This document shows positions 7,389-18,904 of a stretch of DNA of 64,000 nucleotides, piece after piece. The notes under the pieces were generated by a model. It had not been told where the DNA came from. It ran no database searches and worked only from the letters and a program-made list of their open reading frames with translations. The DNA comes from Pseudanabaena sp. BC1403. Its GTDB lineage: Bacteria; Cyanobacteriota; Cyanobacteriia; Pseudanabaenales; Pseudanabaenaceae. Each line of letters opens with the position of its first letter. Positions within the stretch are counted from its first letter, which is position 1. The stretch spans positions 158,306 to 222,305 of the forward strand of contig NZ_PDDM01000006.1 in NCBI RefSeq assembly GCF_002914585.1, given 5' to 3'. Made by a program: the position numbers and the translations under genes.

Positions 7389-8477
7389 ATGACGAACCCT
7401 CTGAAACGCACTCCTCTTTATGATCTCCATGTTGCTTCTGGTGCGCGGCTAGTGGAATTTGGCGGTTGGGAGATGCCCGTGCAGTATAAAGGGCTGGTCG
7501 CAGAACATAATGCCGTGCGATCGCAGGTGGGGATGTTTGATGTGTCGCATATGGGTAAATTTGCGATCACAGGCGAAGGCGTTCTCGAAACTTTGAACAA
7601 ACTTGTACCATCGAACTTAGGGCGCTTAAAAGTGGGGCAAGCGCTATATACAGTTTTACTCAATGAGCAAGCAGGAATTATTGACGATGTGATTTTTTAT
7701 CGTCATGAACCTGATGGCGATCGCGAAAATTGGTCAGTAATTGTCAATGCCTCGACCACTGACAAAGACAAAGCATGGTTGCAACAGCATTTAGGCGATC
7801 GCTTGATTGATAACTCGGCTTCGCAAATCTTGATTGCCGTACAAGGTAAAACTGCGATCGTCACTATTCAAGATCTCGTGACAGCGGATTTATTGAAATT
7901 ACCGCGTTTGCGATTTGGGCATACTCGCACCGATATTTTAGGAACACCCAGCTTTATTGCGCGGACGGGCTATACAGGGGAAGATGGCTGCGAAATCATG
8001 ACCGATATCGAAACGGGTAAAGCGCTTTGGCAAAAATTACTCGATCTTGGTGTTGTACCTTGTGGCTTAGGTTGCCGTGACACCTTGCGTCTGGAAGCAG
8101 GAATGCATCTCTATGGACAGGATATGAATGACACGATCACACCTCTCGAAGCCGATCTTCAGTGGATCGTGCATCTCAAAGAGAAAGGTGATTTTATTGG
8201 GCGTGAGGTTTTAGAAGAGCAGAAACAAAATGGAGTCACCCGCAAATTAATCGGCTTAGAATTAGAAGGACGCAATATTGCCCGCCATGATTACCCAATT
8301 CGCTATGAAGGCGAAACTGTCGGCATTGTCACCAGTGGCACAATGTCCCCAACTTTGGGCAAGGCGATCGCCTTTGGCTATGTCCCATCTGAACTAGCAA
8401 AAATGGAGCAAATTCTCCAAGTCCAAATCCGCAACAATGATTTTCCTGCCAAAGTCACAAAGCGTAATTTCTTGTGA
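7389..8477 (+). CDS. gcvT: Glycine cleavage system T protein (aminomethyltransferase)
   Basis: 362 residues from ATG 7389. An upstream TTG at 7350 would add 13 residues unlike the family, while MTNPLKRTPLYDLHVASGAR is the normal start. Motifs: FGGWEMPVQY, VGMFDVSHMGK, ARTGYTGEDGCE, and the C-terminal barrel with GTMSPTLGKAIAFGYV. It transfers the methylene group of the H-protein-bound aminomethyl to tetrahydrofolate, releasing ammonia; in cyanobacteria this serves photorespiration. gcvH and gcvP are not in the window. No glycine riboswitch is seen: only 72 bp separate it from sdhB. Confidence 0.95.
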   Translation: MTNPLKRTPLYDLHVASGARLVEFGGWEMPVQYKGLVAEHNAVRSQVGMFDVSHMGKFAITGEGVLETLNKLVPSNLGRLKVGQALYTVLLNEQAGIIDDVIFYRHEPDGDRENWSVIVNASTTDKDKAWLQQHLGDRLIDNSASQILIAVQGKTAIVTIQDLVTADLLKLPRLRFGHTRTDILGTPSFIARTGYTGEDGCEIMTDIETGKALWQKLLDLGVVPCGLGCRDTLRLEAGMHLYGQDMNDTITPLEADLQWIVHLKEKGDFIGREVLEEQKQNGVTRKLIGLELEGRNIARHDYPIRYEGETVGIVTSGTMSPTLGKAIAFGYVPSELAKMEQILQVQIRNNDFPAKVTKRNFL

Positions 8478-8480
8478 TCT

Positions 8481-8544
8481 TTTTATGACCCAATTTTAAG
8501 ATTTGTCACGACGGTGCGACAAATCTTAAAATTGGGTCATAAAA
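8481..8544. terminator. gcvT terminator, 27-bp perfect inverted repeat
   Basis: Arms 8481-8507 and 8518-8544 match completely (starting TTTTATGACCCAATTTT), with a 10-base loop. The right arm ends in an A-run followed by more A, so termination would work best for leftward transcripts, but the left arm starts with TTTT so the hairpin can act both ways. It lies 4 bp after the gcvT stop and insulates the rpo genes. Confidence 0.7.
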
Positions 8545-8552
8545 AAAATAGC

Positions 8553-8582
8553 TTGACAATCAGATCACAGCTGCGTTAGGAT
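8553..8582 (+). promoter_or_regulatory. Putative rpoB promoter
   Basis: TTGACA at 8553-8558 is a perfect -35 box. TAGGAT at 8577-8582 (4 of 6 to TATAAT) follows after an 18-base spacer; a GATAAT at 8580-8585 is an alternative with a long 21-base spacer. The start codon of rpoB is about 70 bp further on. It is placed directly behind the gcvT terminator, where the promoter of the RNA polymerase operon is expected. Confidence 0.55.
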
Positions 8583-8650
8583 AATGTGCTTATGTCTTGA
8601 GTCAAACCTAGACATATACTCCGCCCACTAAAACTGCAGTCACTTAGTGC

Positions 8651-11600
8651 ATGAATAAGCCTACTCTTGTTACTCCTGCCTTCGTTCTACCAGATCTTGT
8701 AGAAATCCAGCGGGAGAGTTTTCGATGGTTCCTAGAAGAAGGACTTATTGAAGAGCTTGAGAGTTTCTCACCGATTACAGATTATACGGGCAAAATGGAA
8801 CTCCATTTCATTGCCAAAGATTATAAACTCAAGCGCCCAAAATATAGTGTTGATGAGTCCAAACGTCGGGATGCCACCTATGCCGTACAGATGTACGTTC
8901 CCACGAGGCTTATTAACAAAGAAACAGGAGAAATAAAGGAGCAAGAAGTTTTTATCGGCGATCTGCCTCTAATGACAGATCGTGGAACATTTATTATTAA
9001 CGGTGCTGAGCGAGTCATCGTCAATCAGATTGTGCGTAGCCCTGGGGTTTATTACAAACAAGAGATTGACAAGAATGGTCGCCGCACTTACAACGCCAGC
9101 CTTATTCCTAACCGAGGAGCATGGCTGAAATTTGAAACCGACAAGAATGATCTTGTCTGGGTTCGTATTGACAAAACTCGTAAACTTTCTGCGCAGGTAC
9201 TACTCAAAGCGATCGGCTTGAGTGATGCCGAAATTCTTGATGCTCTTACTCACCGTGAGTACTTCCAGAAAACAATTGACAAAGAAGGTCAGTTTGACGA
9301 AGACGAAGCACTCAAAGAACTTTATCGCAAGCTCCGCCCAGGTGAGCCACCTACCGAGTCGGGTGGTCGTGAACTTTTGCGATCGCGCTTTTTTGACCCC
9401 AAACGTTATGACCTCGGAAAGGTTGGACGTTATAAGCTCAACAAGAAATTGCGCTTAAATACCCCAGACACCATGCGGGTATTGACCGAGAAGGATATTC
9501 TCACTGCAATCAACTATCTGATCAACCTCAAGTTTGACATCGGTGAAATCGATGACATTGACCACTTGGGCAACCGTCGCGTTAGGTCAGTTGGTGAATT
9601 GCTACAAAACCAAGTCCGTGTTGGCTTAAATCGTCTAGAACGGATCATTCGCGAACGGATGACTGTGTCTGATGTTGACGCTCTCACGCCAGCCTCGTTG
9701 GTTAATCCCAAGCCGCTAGTAGCCGCAATCAAAGAATTCTTTGGTTCCAGCCAACTGTCTCAGTTCATGGACCAAACCAATCCTCTTGCTGAGTTAACTC
9801 ACAAACGCCGTCTTAGCGCTCTTGGCCCTGGTGGTCTAACTCGTGAACGTGCAGGCTTTGCAGTGCGGGATATTCACCCAAGCCATTACGGTCGCATCTG
9901 CCCCATTGAAACTCCTGAAGGTCCTAACGCAGGGTTGATCGGTTCTTTGGCAACTCACGCTCGTGTTAACCAGTATGGATTCATTGAGACTCCTTACTAC
10001 GCGGTCGAAAACGGCAAAGTTCTAAAAAATCAAGAGCCTGTCTATATGACGGCTGATGAAGAAGATGAATTCCGTGTCGCCCCTGGTGACGTAGCTACCA
10101 ACGACGAAGGCTATATCTTCCTTGAAATCGTGCCAATTCGCTATCGTCAAGAATGGGGTACGGCAAGTCCCGAAGAAATCGACTATGTCGCGGTTTCGCC
10201 TGTACAGATTATCTCGGTGGCAACATCGCTGATTCCATTCCTTGAGCATGATGATGCTAACCGAGCCCTGATGGGCTCGAACATGCAGCGTCAAGCCGTT
10301 CCACTATTGCGTCCTGAGCGTCCTCTTGTTGGTACTGGGCTAGAAGCTCAAGCCGCTCGTGACTCAGGTATGGTGATCGTCTCGCGAGTTACAGGTGAAG
10401 TCTCCTATGTATCTGCGGATGAGATTCGCGTCAAGGCTGATGATACTGGACTAGAGAGCAGCTACCGTCTGCAAAAATATCAGCGATCAAACCAAGACAC
10501 CTGCTTAAATCAGCGTCCTCTGGTCTGGGTTGGCGATACGGTGGTTTCAGGACAAGTTCTTGCCGATGGTTCAGCAACCGAAGGCGGCGAAATCGCTCTT
10601 GGACAGAACATTCTCGTTGCTTATATGCCTTGGGAAGGCTACAACTACGAAGACGCAATTTTAATTAATGAGCGCCTCGTAATTGATGATGTGTACACTT
10701 CGATTCACGTTGAAAAATATGAAATTGAAGCAAGACAAACCAAACTCGGTCCCGAAGAAATCACTCGCGAAATTCCTAACGTCGGTGAAGATTCTCTGCG
10801 TAATCTTGATGAGCAGGGCATTATCCGCATCGGTGCTTGGGTAAGTTCTGGAGAAATCCTTGTCGGCAAGGTCACACCAAAGGGTGAATCTGATCAACCA
10901 CCTGAAGAAAAACTCCTAAGAGCAATTTTTGGTGAAAAGGCTCGTGATGTTAGAGACAACTCATTGCGTGTGCCTAACGGTGAAAAGGGTCGTGTTGTCG
11001 ATGTGCGCGTATTTACTCGCGAACAAGGCGATGAGTTACCCCCTGGGGCAAACATGGTCGTCCGCGTCTATGTTGCTCAAAAACGCAAGATCCAAGTCGG
11101 CGATAAGATGGCAGGTCGCCACGGCAACAAGGGCATTATTTCGCGCATTTTGCCGAAAGAAGATATGCCATTCTTGCCCGACGGCACTCCTCTTGATATC
11201 GTGCTGAACCCTCTGGGTGTGCCTTCACGGATGAACGTAGGACAAGTGTTTGAATGCTTGCTCGGTTGGGCAGCCGAAAACTTGAATGCTCGCTTTAAGA
11301 TCGTGCCATTTGATGAAATGTACGGAGAAGAAGCTTCAAGAGAGTTGGTGAATGGTCAGCTAGAACATGCTCGTAATCACACTGGCAAAGACTGGATCTT
11401 TAATGATGAATTCCCAGGTAAGTTGGTCGTCTATGACGGACGTACAGGTGAGCCATTCGATCAGCCCGTGACTGTTGGTAAAGCATATATGCTGAAACTA
11501 GTTCACCTTGTCGATGACAAGATCCACGCTCGTTCGACTGGTCCTTACTCACTAGTTACGCAGCAGCCACTTGGCGGTAAAGCTCAACAGGGTGGTCAGC

Positions 11601-11953
11601 GCTTTGGAGAAATGGAAGTATGGGCGTTGGAAGCATTCGGTGCTGCCTATATTCTCCAAGAGTTGCTCACAGTTAAATCTGACGATATGACGGGACGTAA
11701 CGAAGCACTCAATGCGATCGTTAAAGGTCACGCAATTCCTCGACCTGGTACGCCAGAATCATTCAAGGTATTGGTGCGTGAGCTTCAATCTTTATGTTTG
11801 GATGTGTCAGTCCACAAGCTATCTGAGGACGGTAGCAACCAAGATACTGAAGTGGATTTGATGGTGGATACTGGCTCACGCCGTACACCAAATCGTCCTA
11901 CCTATGAGTCTGTCTATCGAGGCGATATCAATTTTGATGAGGATGATGACTAA
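8651..11953 (+). CDS. rpoB: RNA polymerase beta subunit
   Basis: 1100 residues, the usual cyanobacterial size (shorter than the 1342-residue enteric beta, lacking its large insertions). Recognisable conserved parts: [20 protein letters not shown], the rifampicin region [63 protein letters not shown] and the C-terminal clamp [20 protein letters not shown]. It forms the catalytic core with RpoC1 and RpoC2. The rifampicin region keeps the sensitive-type residues (D, H, R, S) as far as can be read. First gene of the rpoB-rpoC1-rpoC2 operon. Confidence 0.98.
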   Translation: MNKPTLVTPAFVLPDLVEIQRESFRWFLEEGLIEELESFSPITDYTGKMELHFIAKDYKLKRPKYSVDESKRRDATYAVQMYVPTRLINKETGEIKEQEVFIGDLPLMTDRGTFIINGAERVIVNQIVRSPGVYYKQEIDKNGRRTYNASLIPNRGAWLKFETDKNDLVWVRIDKTRKLSAQVLLKAIGLSDAEILDALTHREYFQKTIDKEGQFDEDEALKELYRKLRPGEPPTESGGRELLRSRFFDPKRYDLGKVGRYKLNKKLRLNTPDTMRVLTEKDILTAINYLINLKFDIGEIDDIDHLGNRRVRSVGELLQNQVRVGLNRLERIIRERMTVSDVDALTPASLVNPKPLVAAIKEFFGSSQLSQFMDQTNPLAELTHKRRLSALGPGGLTRERAGFAVRDIHPSHYGRICPIETPEGPNAGLIGSLATHARVNQYGFIETPYYAVENGKVLKNQEPVYMTADEEDEFRVAPGDVATNDEGYIFLEIVPIRYRQEWGTASPEEIDYVAVSPVQIISVATSLIPFLEHDDANRALMGSNMQRQAVPLLRPERPLVGTGLEAQAARDSGMVIVSRVTGEVSYVSADEIRVKADDTGLESSYRLQKYQRSNQDTCLNQRPLVWVGDTVVSGQVLADGSATEGGEIALGQNILVAYMPWEGYNYEDAILINERLVIDDVYTSIHVEKYEIEARQTKLGPEEITREIPNVGEDSLRNLDEQGIIRIGAWVSSGEILVGKVTPKGESDQPPEEKLLRAIFGEKARDVRDNSLRVPNGEKGRVVDVRVFTREQGDELPPGANMVVRVYVAQKRKIQVGDKMAGRHGNKGIISRILPKEDMPFLPDGTPLDIVLNPLGVPSRMNVGQVFECLLGWAAENLNARFKIVPFDEMYGEEASRELVNGQLEHARNHTGKDWIFNDEFPGKLVVYDGRTGEPFDQPVTVGKAYMLKLVHLVDDKIHARSTGPYSLVTQQPLGGKAQQGGQRFGEMEVWALEAFGAAYILQELLTVKSDDMTGRNEALNAIVKGHAIPRPGTPESFKVLVRELQSLCLDVSVHKLSEDGSNQDTEVDLMVDTGSRRTPNRPTYESVYRGDINFDEDDD

Positions 11954-11964
11954 TTAAATCAGAC

Positions 11965-12024
11965 AATTCGTAATTCGTAATTCGTAATTGATAATTACGA
12001 ATTACGAATTACAAATTACGAATT
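11965..12024. repeat. Hairpin built from ATTCGTA/TACGAAT heptamers between rpoB and rpoC1
   Basis: AATTCGT is repeated three times from 11965 and its complement ACGAATT is repeated from about 11997 to 12024, giving a 25-bp stem with one mismatch and a tiny loop at 11990-11992. Such short tandem heptamers resemble the STRR repeats of other cyanobacteria. It sits 11 bp behind the rpoB stop and 58 bp before rpoC1, inside the operon, with no T-run, so it more likely stabilises or attenuates the mRNA than ends it. Confidence 0.7.
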
Positions 12025-12082
12025 TATTGATAATCAGTTGAAGAATTTATAAATAGTCAATTTACTAAGGACGTTGTAACGT

Positions 12083-14119
12083 ATGGCGAAAGTGGAACAG
12101 CGATTTGACTATGTCAAGATTGGCTTGGCATCACCCGATCGCATTCGTAAATGGGGCGAACGAGTTCTACCAAATGGCAGTTTGGTTGGCGAAGTCACAA
12201 AACCTGAAACTATTAACTACCGCACATTGAAGCCAGAAATGGATGGCTTGTTCTGTGAACGGATTTTTGGTCCCGCAAAGGATTGGGAATGTCATTGCGG
12301 TAAGTATAAACGTGTGCGTCATCGCGGTATTGTCTGCGAACGCTGCGGTGTAGAAGTGACAGAATCACGAGTACGTCGTCATCGCATGGGCTTTATTAAG
12401 CTAGCTGCCTCAGTTACCCATGTGTGGTATCTCAAGGGTATCCCTAGTTATATGGCTACTCTGCTGGATATCCCTCTACGTGATGTTGAGCAAATTGTTT
12501 ACTTCAATGCCTACGTTGTCCTTAATCCTGGGATTCAGTCTGAGGTCGATGGCGAAGTTACCGTAGTCAATAGCCGTGAAATTATTGTGCGTGGCATTGA
12601 TGGCGTTGAAATAGCTTACCCTCTACATCCCAAGCATACTCCAACTACATCAGAAGGAAAAATTGTTGAAGTTGGAGAAGTGCTTGCTACTGCCTATAAC
12701 CTCTCTTATAAGCAATTGCTTTCAGAGGATCAATGGATTGATCTTGAAGATCAAATTTATGCTGAAGATCCTGTACTAGATGGGATTGAAGTAGGTATTG
12801 GAGCAGAAGCAATCAAGCAGCTATTGCAAAATATCAATCTTGAGAAAGAAGCAGAGCGTCTCCGCACCGATATCGAAAACTCTAAAGGTCAAAAACGCGC
12901 CAAGTTAATTAAGCGTCTGCGCGTGGTTGATAACTTTGTAGCGACAGGTTCTAGACCAGACTGGATGGTATTGGATGTAATTCCAGTAATTCCTCCAGAT
13001 TTGCGTCCGATGGTACAGCTTGACGGTGGACGCTTTGCCACGAGCGATTTGAATGATTTGTATCGTCGAGTAATTAACCGTAATAATCGCCTAGCTCGAT
13101 TACAGGAAATTCTTGCGCCTGAAATTATCGTCCGTAACGAAAAGCGGATGTTGCAGGAGGCTGTTGATGCGTTGATCGATAACGGTCGTCGTGGACGCAC
13201 GGTGGTTGGTGCAAATAATCGCCCACTCAAGTCTCTCTCGGACATCATCGAAGGCAAGCAGGGTCGTTTCCGTCAAAACTTGCTCGGTAAACGGGTTGAC
13301 TATTCTGGACGTTCGGTAATCGTTGTCGGACCTAACCTGAAGATTCATCAATGTGGTTTGCCCAAGGAAATGGCGATCGAGCTATTCCAGCCTTTCGTGA
13401 TTCATCGCCTGATTAAAACAGGGCTGGTGAATAACATTAAAGCGGCGAAGAAACTGATTCAACGCAATGACCCAGCTGTTTGGGATGTCCTTGAAGATGT
13501 GATCCGCGAACACCCCGTCATGTTAAACCGTGCCCCGACGCTGCACAGATTAGGTATTCAAGCTTTTGAACCTTTGCTGGTAAGTGGTCGTGCAATTCAA
13601 CTGCATCCGCTTGTCTGTCCTGCCTTTAACGCTGACTTCGACGGTGACCAAATGGCGGTTCACGTGCCTCTGTCGATTGAAGCACAGGCGGAAGCGCGTC
13701 TATTGATGCTTGCATCTAATAACATTCTCTCGCCTGCTACTGGTCGTCCGATCGTTACACCTAGCCAAGATATGGTTTTGGGTTGTTACTATCTCACAAC
13801 TGATAATCCTTACAAACAGAAGGGTTTAGGACGTTACTTCTCCAACTTCAATGATGTCGTGATGGCATACGAACAAGGCGAAATCGATATTCACGCCAGT
13901 GTTTGGGTACGTTTTGAAGGAATTCTTGAAGGTCAAGGCGAAGAAAAAGACGATGAAGAACCCAAGGTCACAGTTCTAGAAGATGGTACGAAAGTAAAGG
14001 AATTTGATTTCCGTCGTATTCGTGAAGATGCTGAAGGCGGTTTGATTTCTCAATACATTAAAACCACTCCTGGGCGTGTGATTTTCAATCAAGCAATCTA
14101 TGCATCCCTAGCGAGTTAA
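12083..14119 (+). CDS. rpoC1: RNA polymerase gamma subunit (N-terminal part of beta')
   Basis: 678 residues, slightly above the usual 620-odd of cyanobacterial RpoC1. The zinc-binding domain is C70, C72, C85, C88 ([16 protein letters not shown]). The catalytic magnesium loop NADFDGD is at 516-522, within [20 protein letters not shown]. The protein ends just beyond the point where beta' is split in cyanobacteria; the C-terminal 60 residues include an acidic stretch ([20 protein letters not shown]) that accounts for part of the extra length. Confidence 0.97.
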   Translation: MAKVEQRFDYVKIGLASPDRIRKWGERVLPNGSLVGEVTKPETINYRTLKPEMDGLFCERIFGPAKDWECHCGKYKRVRHRGIVCERCGVEVTESRVRRHRMGFIKLAASVTHVWYLKGIPSYMATLLDIPLRDVEQIVYFNAYVVLNPGIQSEVDGEVTVVNSREIIVRGIDGVEIAYPLHPKHTPTTSEGKIVEVGEVLATAYNLSYKQLLSEDQWIDLEDQIYAEDPVLDGIEVGIGAEAIKQLLQNINLEKEAERLRTDIENSKGQKRAKLIKRLRVVDNFVATGSRPDWMVLDVIPVIPPDLRPMVQLDGGRFATSDLNDLYRRVINRNNRLARLQEILAPEIIVRNEKRMLQEAVDALIDNGRRGRTVVGANNRPLKSLSDIIEGKQGRFRQNLLGKRVDYSGRSVIVVGPNLKIHQCGLPKEMAIELFQPFVIHRLIKTGLVNNIKAAKKLIQRNDPAVWDVLEDVIREHPVMLNRAPTLHRLGIQAFEPLLVSGRAIQLHPLVCPAFNADFDGDQMAVHVPLSIEAQAEARLLMLASNNILSPATGRPIVTPSQDMVLGCYYLTTDNPYKQKGLGRYFSNFNDVVMAYEQGEIDIHASVWVRFEGILEGQGEEKDDEEPKVTVLEDGTKVKEFDFRRIREDAEGGLISQYIKTTPGRVIFNQAIYASLAS

Positions 14120-14120
14120 C

Positions 14121-14159
14121 TGTTTTTAGTCACATCGCTTAGCGATGTGACTAAAAACA
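14121..14159. repeat. 18-bp perfect palindrome between rpoC1 and rpoC2, TTA loop
   Basis: Arms 14121-14138 and 14142-14159 (TGTTTTTAGTCACATCGC and its complement) are exact, closing on GC-TTA-GC. It begins one base after the rpoC1 stop. Transcription must pass it to reach rpoC2, so it is probably an mRNA 3'-end stabiliser, partial attenuator or an inserted palindrome, not a full terminator. Confidence 0.65.
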
Positions 14160-14206
14160 TAGAATTTCGATTAATTACTCCAAAGATTATTTAATAGCTT
14201 AATACC

Positions 14207-17200
14207 ATGGCAGATTTCACGACTAGCAACACGGACTCGCCTGAACAAAAGAAGCCTCAGCGCTTTATTAATCGCACAATTGACAAAGGCCAACTGAAAA
14301 AGTTAATTGCTTGGGCTTTTACGAATTATGGAACAACTAGCGCTGCCAACGTTGCTGATCAACTTAAGGCGTTAGGTTTTCGCTATGCAACTCAGGCAGG
14401 TGTTTCAATTAGTATTGAGGATTTGCAGGTTCCTGCTAGTAAGAAAGCTTTGCTAGCGGCGGCAGAACTGGAGATTGAAGAAACAGAAAGCCGTTATACA
14501 AGGGGCGAAATTACCGAAGTAGAACGCTTCCAAAAAGTAATTGATACTTGGAACGTTGCTAACGATAACCTCAAGGATGAGGTGGTGAAAAACTTCAAAA
14601 GCAACAATCCCCTCAATTCTGTTTACATGATGGCGTTCTCTGGTGCTCGCGGAAATATTTCGCAGGTGCGTCAGCTAGTTGGTATGCGTGGGTTGATGGC
14701 CGATCCACAAGGGCAAATCATCGATTTACCGATTAAAACGAACTTCCGCGAAGGATTGACAGTTACTGAATACATTATTTCGTCATATGGTGCGCGTAAA
14801 GGTCTGGTAGATACTGCGTTACGGACAGCTGACTCTGGATATCTTACTCGCCGTCTGGTAGACGTATCACAAGATGTAATCGTCCGCGAAAATGATTGCG
14901 GCACAGCTCGCGGCATTCGTCTGAAAGCAATGAAAGACGGGGAAAAGACCCTGATCAAGCTTTCCGATCGCTTATTTGGTCGTGTAGCGGCTGAGGATAT
15001 TATCGATCCCAAAACAGGCGAAGTGATTGTTTTTCATAACCAAGAAATTTCTGAAGACTTGTCTTTAGCCGTAGCCAAAGCTGGTGTCGAAGAAGTTTGT
15101 GTACGTTCTGCCTTTACTTGCGAATCTACTCGCGCAGTTTGTCAGATGTGCTATGGCTGGAGCTTAGCTCATTTAGAGTTGGTAAACATCGGCGAAGCCG
15201 TAGGGATTATCGCGGCGCAGTCCATTGGTGAGCCTGGTACACAGCTAACCATGCGGACATTCCACACGGGTGGTGTATTTACTGGGGAAGTTGCAGAACA
15301 GCAACGCGCTCCCCATGATGGCACAATCAAATACAACAAAAAGTTAAAAGTTCGCCCCATGCGTACTCGCCACGGTGAAGATGCCTTTATCGTTGAGTCA
15401 AATGGTGACTTTTCTTTAGAAAGTTCTGAAGGCAAAAAAGTCTATGCGATCACCCAAGGTTCGACATTATTAGTGCGCGATGGACAGAAAGTAACTCAAA
15501 ACCAATTGATGGCTGAGGTATCGATCACTGGTAAAACCTCTCGTAAAACCACCGAAAAAGCAACTAAAGCGCTGAATACTGGTTTAGCTGGCGAAGTATT
15601 ATTCTCAGATCTAGCGATCGAAGAGAAAAAAGACCGTCAAGGTAATACCAGCTACGTAGCTCGTGGGGAAAAAGGTCGGGTTTGGGTATTGGCTGGTGAA
15701 GTCTATGACTTACCGCCAACTGCGGAACCAACCGTCAAAAATGAAGCCCAAGTCCAAGAGGGCGATGTGCTTGCGGAAACTCGCTTGATTACTGAGCATG
15801 GTGGAGTTGTCCGTCTTAGCGAAGAAGATAGTCGCCATAACCGTGAAGTGGAAATTATCACAGCTTCGGTCATCTTGGATCAGGCGATCGTCAAAGAAGA
15901 AAGCTATCAAGGTCGTGAGCATTATGTGCTTGAGACTCAAGGTGGTCAAAGCTTCTCCCTGAAAGCTTCTCCAGGCTCAAAACTGATTAACAATCAAGTC
16001 GTTGCTGAACTGATTGATGATACTTATCAAACTAAGAGCGGCGGTATTATCAAGTTTGCTGGTGTAGAAGTCGCTAAGCGTAGCAAGGGCAAGCAGGGTT
16101 ATGAAGTCGTTAAAGGCGGCACATTACTCTGGGTTCCTGAAGAAACCCATGAGGTGAACAAAGATGCTTCCCTGTTGATGGTCGAAGAAAATCAGTTCAT
16201 CGAAGCTGGTACTGAAGTCGTCAAGGATATCTTCAGTCAAACTGCTGGTGTGGTCGAAGTATTCCAAAAGAACGATATTTTGCGTGAAATCGTGATCAAG
16301 CCAGGTGACTTACATTTGGTCGATGATCCACAAACGGCGATGCAAAAGAATGGGTCTTTGGCTTATCCCGGAACGGAAATCATGCCTGGATTAGTTTCTC
16401 CTGAGCTGCGCTATGTGGAATATCTGGACTCAACCGAGGGGCCAGCATTGTTGTTGCGTCCTGTGGAAGAATACCAAGTCCCCGATATTCCAACAGTTCC
16501 TAGCCAAGAATCGGTTAATCAAGAAGGTCGTTCAATTGGTCTCCGTGCAGTTCAGCGTATTCCTTACAAGGATGGCGATCGCGTGAAGGCGATCGACAGC
16601 GTTGAGCTATTGAAGACGCAATTATTGTTAGAAGTTGATACTGATGCCCCTCAATTAGCTGCGGACATCGAGTTTATTCCTAACGACACCGATCCAGGCA
16701 GTCTACGCTTGCAATTGGTAATTCTCGAATCGTTGGTGATTCGTCAAGACAACTCTGGCGATCCTGCCCATAGCAACTCGCGGACAAGACTATTGGTAAA
16801 TGACGGCGATCGCATTGAGCCTGGCGCAGTTGTCGCCCGTACCGAAATTCTCTGTAAGAAACCAGGTCAGATCCGTGGTATTCGTCAAGGCTCGGAAGTA
16901 GTTCGTCGTTTGCTGGTAGTCACTGAATCAGATTGCATTACGACACATTGTCCTAGTCCCACAGTTAAAGTTGGCGATCTCTTGCGATCGGGTGATGAAA
17001 TTGGCGATGGTGTGATTACTGAAGAGTCTGGACAAGTCCTCAGGATTGAGAATGACTCAGTCGTATTTCGCATCGGTCGCCCCTACCTCGTATCCCCTGG
17101 AGCCTTGTTGCAAATCCATGACGCTGACCTTGTTCAGCGTGGAGACAACATTGCGCTGCTGGTATTTGAACGTGCCAAAACTGGAGACATCATCCAAGGG

Positions 17201-18184
17201 TTACCTCGGATTGAAGAACTACTAGAAGCACGTAAACCCAAGGAAATGTGTGTACTTGCACGGACAACAGGAACTGCTCAAGTTACCTACGACTCTGACG
17301 ACAATCCTGAAGTGAAGATTCTTGGTGATGATGGCGTTCTGGATGATGACTATTCATTCAATGCTGGTCAGAGTGTGATTATTTCTGATGGTCAGAAGCT
17401 CTTGGCTGGTGAAGCACTTACCGATGGGCCTGCTAATCCGCATGACATTCTCGATATCTATTTCCATACTTACAAGGAATCTCTTGGAGTCAGAAAAGCG
17501 GCTCTAATCGGGTTGCAAAAGGTACAAGAGTTCTTAATGAACGAAGTCCAGTCGGTATACCAATCTCAAGGTGTAGATATTTCCGATAAACACATTGAGG
17601 TAATCGTTAAGCAGATGACCTCTAAGGTTCGGATCGAGGATGGTGGTGATACTACTCGTCTTCCTGGTGAGTTGGTAGAACTTCATCAAGTTGAACAAAT
17701 CAACGAAGCGATGGAAATTACGGGCGGCGCACCTGCGGATTACACACCTGTATTGATGGGTATTACGAAGGCAAGTTTAAATACCGACAGCTTTATCTCG
17801 GCGGCGAGTTTCCAAGAGACCACTCGTGTTCTCACTGAAGCTGCGATCGAAGGTAAGTCTGACTGGTTGCGCGGCTTGAAAGAGAACGTGATTATCGGTC
17901 GTTTGATTCCTGCGGGTACGGGCTTTAATGCTTACGATACGCCAATTGTTGATGTCGATAATGGCTATGAGCCAGAACTCGGCTATGACGAAGAAGCGGA
18001 TGATGTGATCATTGATGACAATACTGCACGTAATTATCAAATCATTGAGCCTCGGATCGAGCCAATTCGCGTTGTCGATAAACCACGTAGCCGTCGCAGT
18101 TTTGACGATGAGCTAGTGGATGATGATGTCGAATTTGAAGATGATGACGAGGAAGATGATGATGAGTTTGAGGATGAAGACTAG
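14207..18184 (+). CDS. rpoC2: RNA polymerase beta' subunit (C-terminal part)
   Basis: 1325 residues. It starts with the region after the split ([20 protein letters not shown]), contains the bridge-helix/trigger-loop neighbourhood ([38 protein letters not shown]) and a zinc site around [11 protein letters not shown]. The long middle section with many repeated beta-strand modules is the large insertion (SI3-type) peculiar to cyanobacterial and plastid beta'. The C-terminus is very acidic ([13 protein letters not shown]). Three stacked palindromes follow the stop codon and should end the operon. Confidence 0.98.
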   Translation: MADFTTSNTDSPEQKKPQRFINRTIDKGQLKKLIAWAFTNYGTTSAANVADQLKALGFRYATQAGVSISIEDLQVPASKKALLAAAELEIEETESRYTRGEITEVERFQKVIDTWNVANDNLKDEVVKNFKSNNPLNSVYMMAFSGARGNISQVRQLVGMRGLMADPQGQIIDLPIKTNFREGLTVTEYIISSYGARKGLVDTALRTADSGYLTRRLVDVSQDVIVRENDCGTARGIRLKAMKDGEKTLIKLSDRLFGRVAAEDIIDPKTGEVIVFHNQEISEDLSLAVAKAGVEEVCVRSAFTCESTRAVCQMCYGWSLAHLELVNIGEAVGIIAAQSIGEPGTQLTMRTFHTGGVFTGEVAEQQRAPHDGTIKYNKKLKVRPMRTRHGEDAFIVESNGDFSLESSEGKKVYAITQGSTLLVRDGQKVTQNQLMAEVSITGKTSRKTTEKATKALNTGLAGEVLFSDLAIEEKKDRQGNTSYVARGEKGRVWVLAGEVYDLPPTAEPTVKNEAQVQEGDVLAETRLITEHGGVVRLSEEDSRHNREVEIITASVILDQAIVKEESYQGREHYVLETQGGQSFSLKASPGSKLINNQVVAELIDDTYQTKSGGIIKFAGVEVAKRSKGKQGYEVVKGGTLLWVPEETHEVNKDASLLMVEENQFIEAGTEVVKDIFSQTAGVVEVFQKNDILREIVIKPGDLHLVDDPQTAMQKNGSLAYPGTEIMPGLVSPELRYVEYLDSTEGPALLLRPVEEYQVPDIPTVPSQESVNQEGRSIGLRAVQRIPYKDGDRVKAIDSVELLKTQLLLEVDTDAPQLAADIEFIPNDTDPGSLRLQLVILESLVIRQDNSGDPAHSNSRTRLLVNDGDRIEPGAVVARTEILCKKPGQIRGIRQGSEVVRRLLVVTESDCITTHCPSPTVKVGDLLRSGDEIGDGVITEESGQVLRIENDSVVFRIGRPYLVSPGALLQIHDADLVQRGDNIALLVFERAKTGDIIQGLPRIEELLEARKPKEMCVLARTTGTAQVTYDSDDNPEVKILGDDGVLDDDYSFNAGQSVIISDGQKLLAGEALTDGPANPHDILDIYFHTYKESLGVRKAALIGLQKVQEFLMNEVQSVYQSQGVDISDKHIEVIVKQMTSKVRIEDGGDTTRLPGELVELHQVEQINEAMEITGGAPADYTPVLMGITKASLNTDSFISAASFQETTRVLTEAAIEGKSDWLRGLKENVIIGRLIPAGTGFNAYDTPIVDVDNGYEPELGYDEEADDVIIDDNTARNYQIIEPRIEPIRVVDKPRSRRSFDDELVDDDVEFEDDDEEDDDEFEDED

Positions 18185-18188
18185 ATAA

Positions 18189-18215
18189 AAAAGGCGGTGC
18201 TAAGCACCGCCTTTT
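18189..18215. terminator. rpoC2 terminator (first of three palindromes), TAA loop
   Basis: Arms 18189-18200 and 18204-18215 (AAAAGGCGGTGC and complement) close on GC-TAA-GC and the right arm runs into TTTT, a classic Rho-independent form starting 4 bp after the stop codon. Confidence 0.8.
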
Positions 18216-18221
18216 AAAACT

Positions 18222-18264
18222 TATTTTGGGAGATGGTTTGCTACGCAAACCATCTCCCAAAATA
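18222..18264. repeat. 20-bp perfect palindrome (second of three), TAC loop
   Basis: Arms 18222-18241 and 18245-18264 are exact complements (TATTTTGGGAGATGGTTTGC) closing on GC-TAC-GC. The sequence of the arms has no relation to the palindromes on either side. Confidence 0.7.
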
Positions 18265-18293
18265 AAAAAAGCCTTGCTTAGCAAGGCTTTTTT
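18265..18293. terminator. 13-bp palindrome (third of three), TTA loop
   Basis: Arms 18265-18277 and 18281-18293 (AAAAAAGCCTTGC and complement) close on GC-TTA-GC, with T-runs in both directions. It can serve rpoC2 and the convergent HTH gene alike. Confidence 0.75.
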
Positions 18294-18330
18294 TGTTTTG
18301 TAAACTTTGCAAACTCAATCCAAACTGGTG

Positions 18331-18726
18331 CTAGAGATTACGCAGAGATGCGATTGCTTGGTTAAGCGATCGCATCTCTTGCAAAATTTCTCGTAATAGT
18401 CGATTAGTCTCGTTTTGGGCTGGCTCTTGTACCTGAATGGTCACCTGTTTCATTTTCAGGACATCCCTTGCAAATCTTGATACCTCGGTAGGATGAAACA
18501 ATAAAGGTTCGCGATCGCTTTGGCGTAGTTCAGGATTTAATCTTGTGGGGTCGTAAGGTAAGTTCAGTAAACCTTGTGCTGGATCGGTATGGGCATAGCG
18601 ATATATAGAGGCACGCGATCGCCCTAATGCCTTTTGGATCGCTTCTACATCCATTAGCTCGTAAGTATGATCAGATTTTAGTTCAGCGCGAGAAATCAGA
18701 GGACTCATATCATCGCTTATATTCAT
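18331..18726 (-). CDS. Small helix-turn-helix protein (resolvase-like N-terminus)
   Basis: 131 residues from ATG 18726 (MNISDDMSPLISRAEL). An upstream ATG at 18777 would place the start inside a perfect 17-bp inverted repeat, so I prefer the later start. The part YELMDVEAIQKALGRSRASI then YRYAH has the shape of a helix-turn-helix as in resolvase/MerR-type DNA-binding domains; the C-terminal third (NETNRLLREILQEMRSLNQA) is a likely coiled coil for dimerisation. It is convergent with rpoC2. Exact function unknown; a DNA-binding regulator or partition-like protein is the best guess. The inverted repeat just upstream is a natural candidate for its own operator. Confidence 0.65.
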   Translation of the reverse strand: MNISDDMSPLISRAELKSDHTYELMDVEAIQKALGRSRASIYRYAHTDPAQGLLNLPYDPTRLNPELRQSDREPLLFHPTEVSRFARDVLKMKQVTIQVQEPAQNETNRLLREILQEMRSLNQAIASLRNL

Positions 18727-18770
18727 AATGCTCAAGGAAACAGAAAAAATTATGCTTTTGGAGGTAGATG

Positions 18771-18810
18771 TAGGCATAGCATAATAGCTACAACTATTAT
18801 GCTATGCCTA
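18771..18810. promoter_or_regulatory. 17-bp perfect inverted repeat upstream of the HTH gene
   Basis: Arms 18771-18787 and 18794-18810 (TAGGCATAGCATAATAG and complement) are separated by CTACAA. Unlike the other palindromes of the window it does not close on GC-NNN-GC and it lies at a gene start, not behind a stop. It may be the operator of the HTH protein; it could also act on the M16 protease gene about 95 bp away on the other side. Confidence 0.5.
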
Positions 18811-18904
18811 AAACCTGAGTAAACTATCGCATAAGCAATAGCACTAGAAGTAACTTGTCTTGTTAGCCTGTCTATAATAAAAACTGTATTTCGTGGAGAT
18901 TTCG

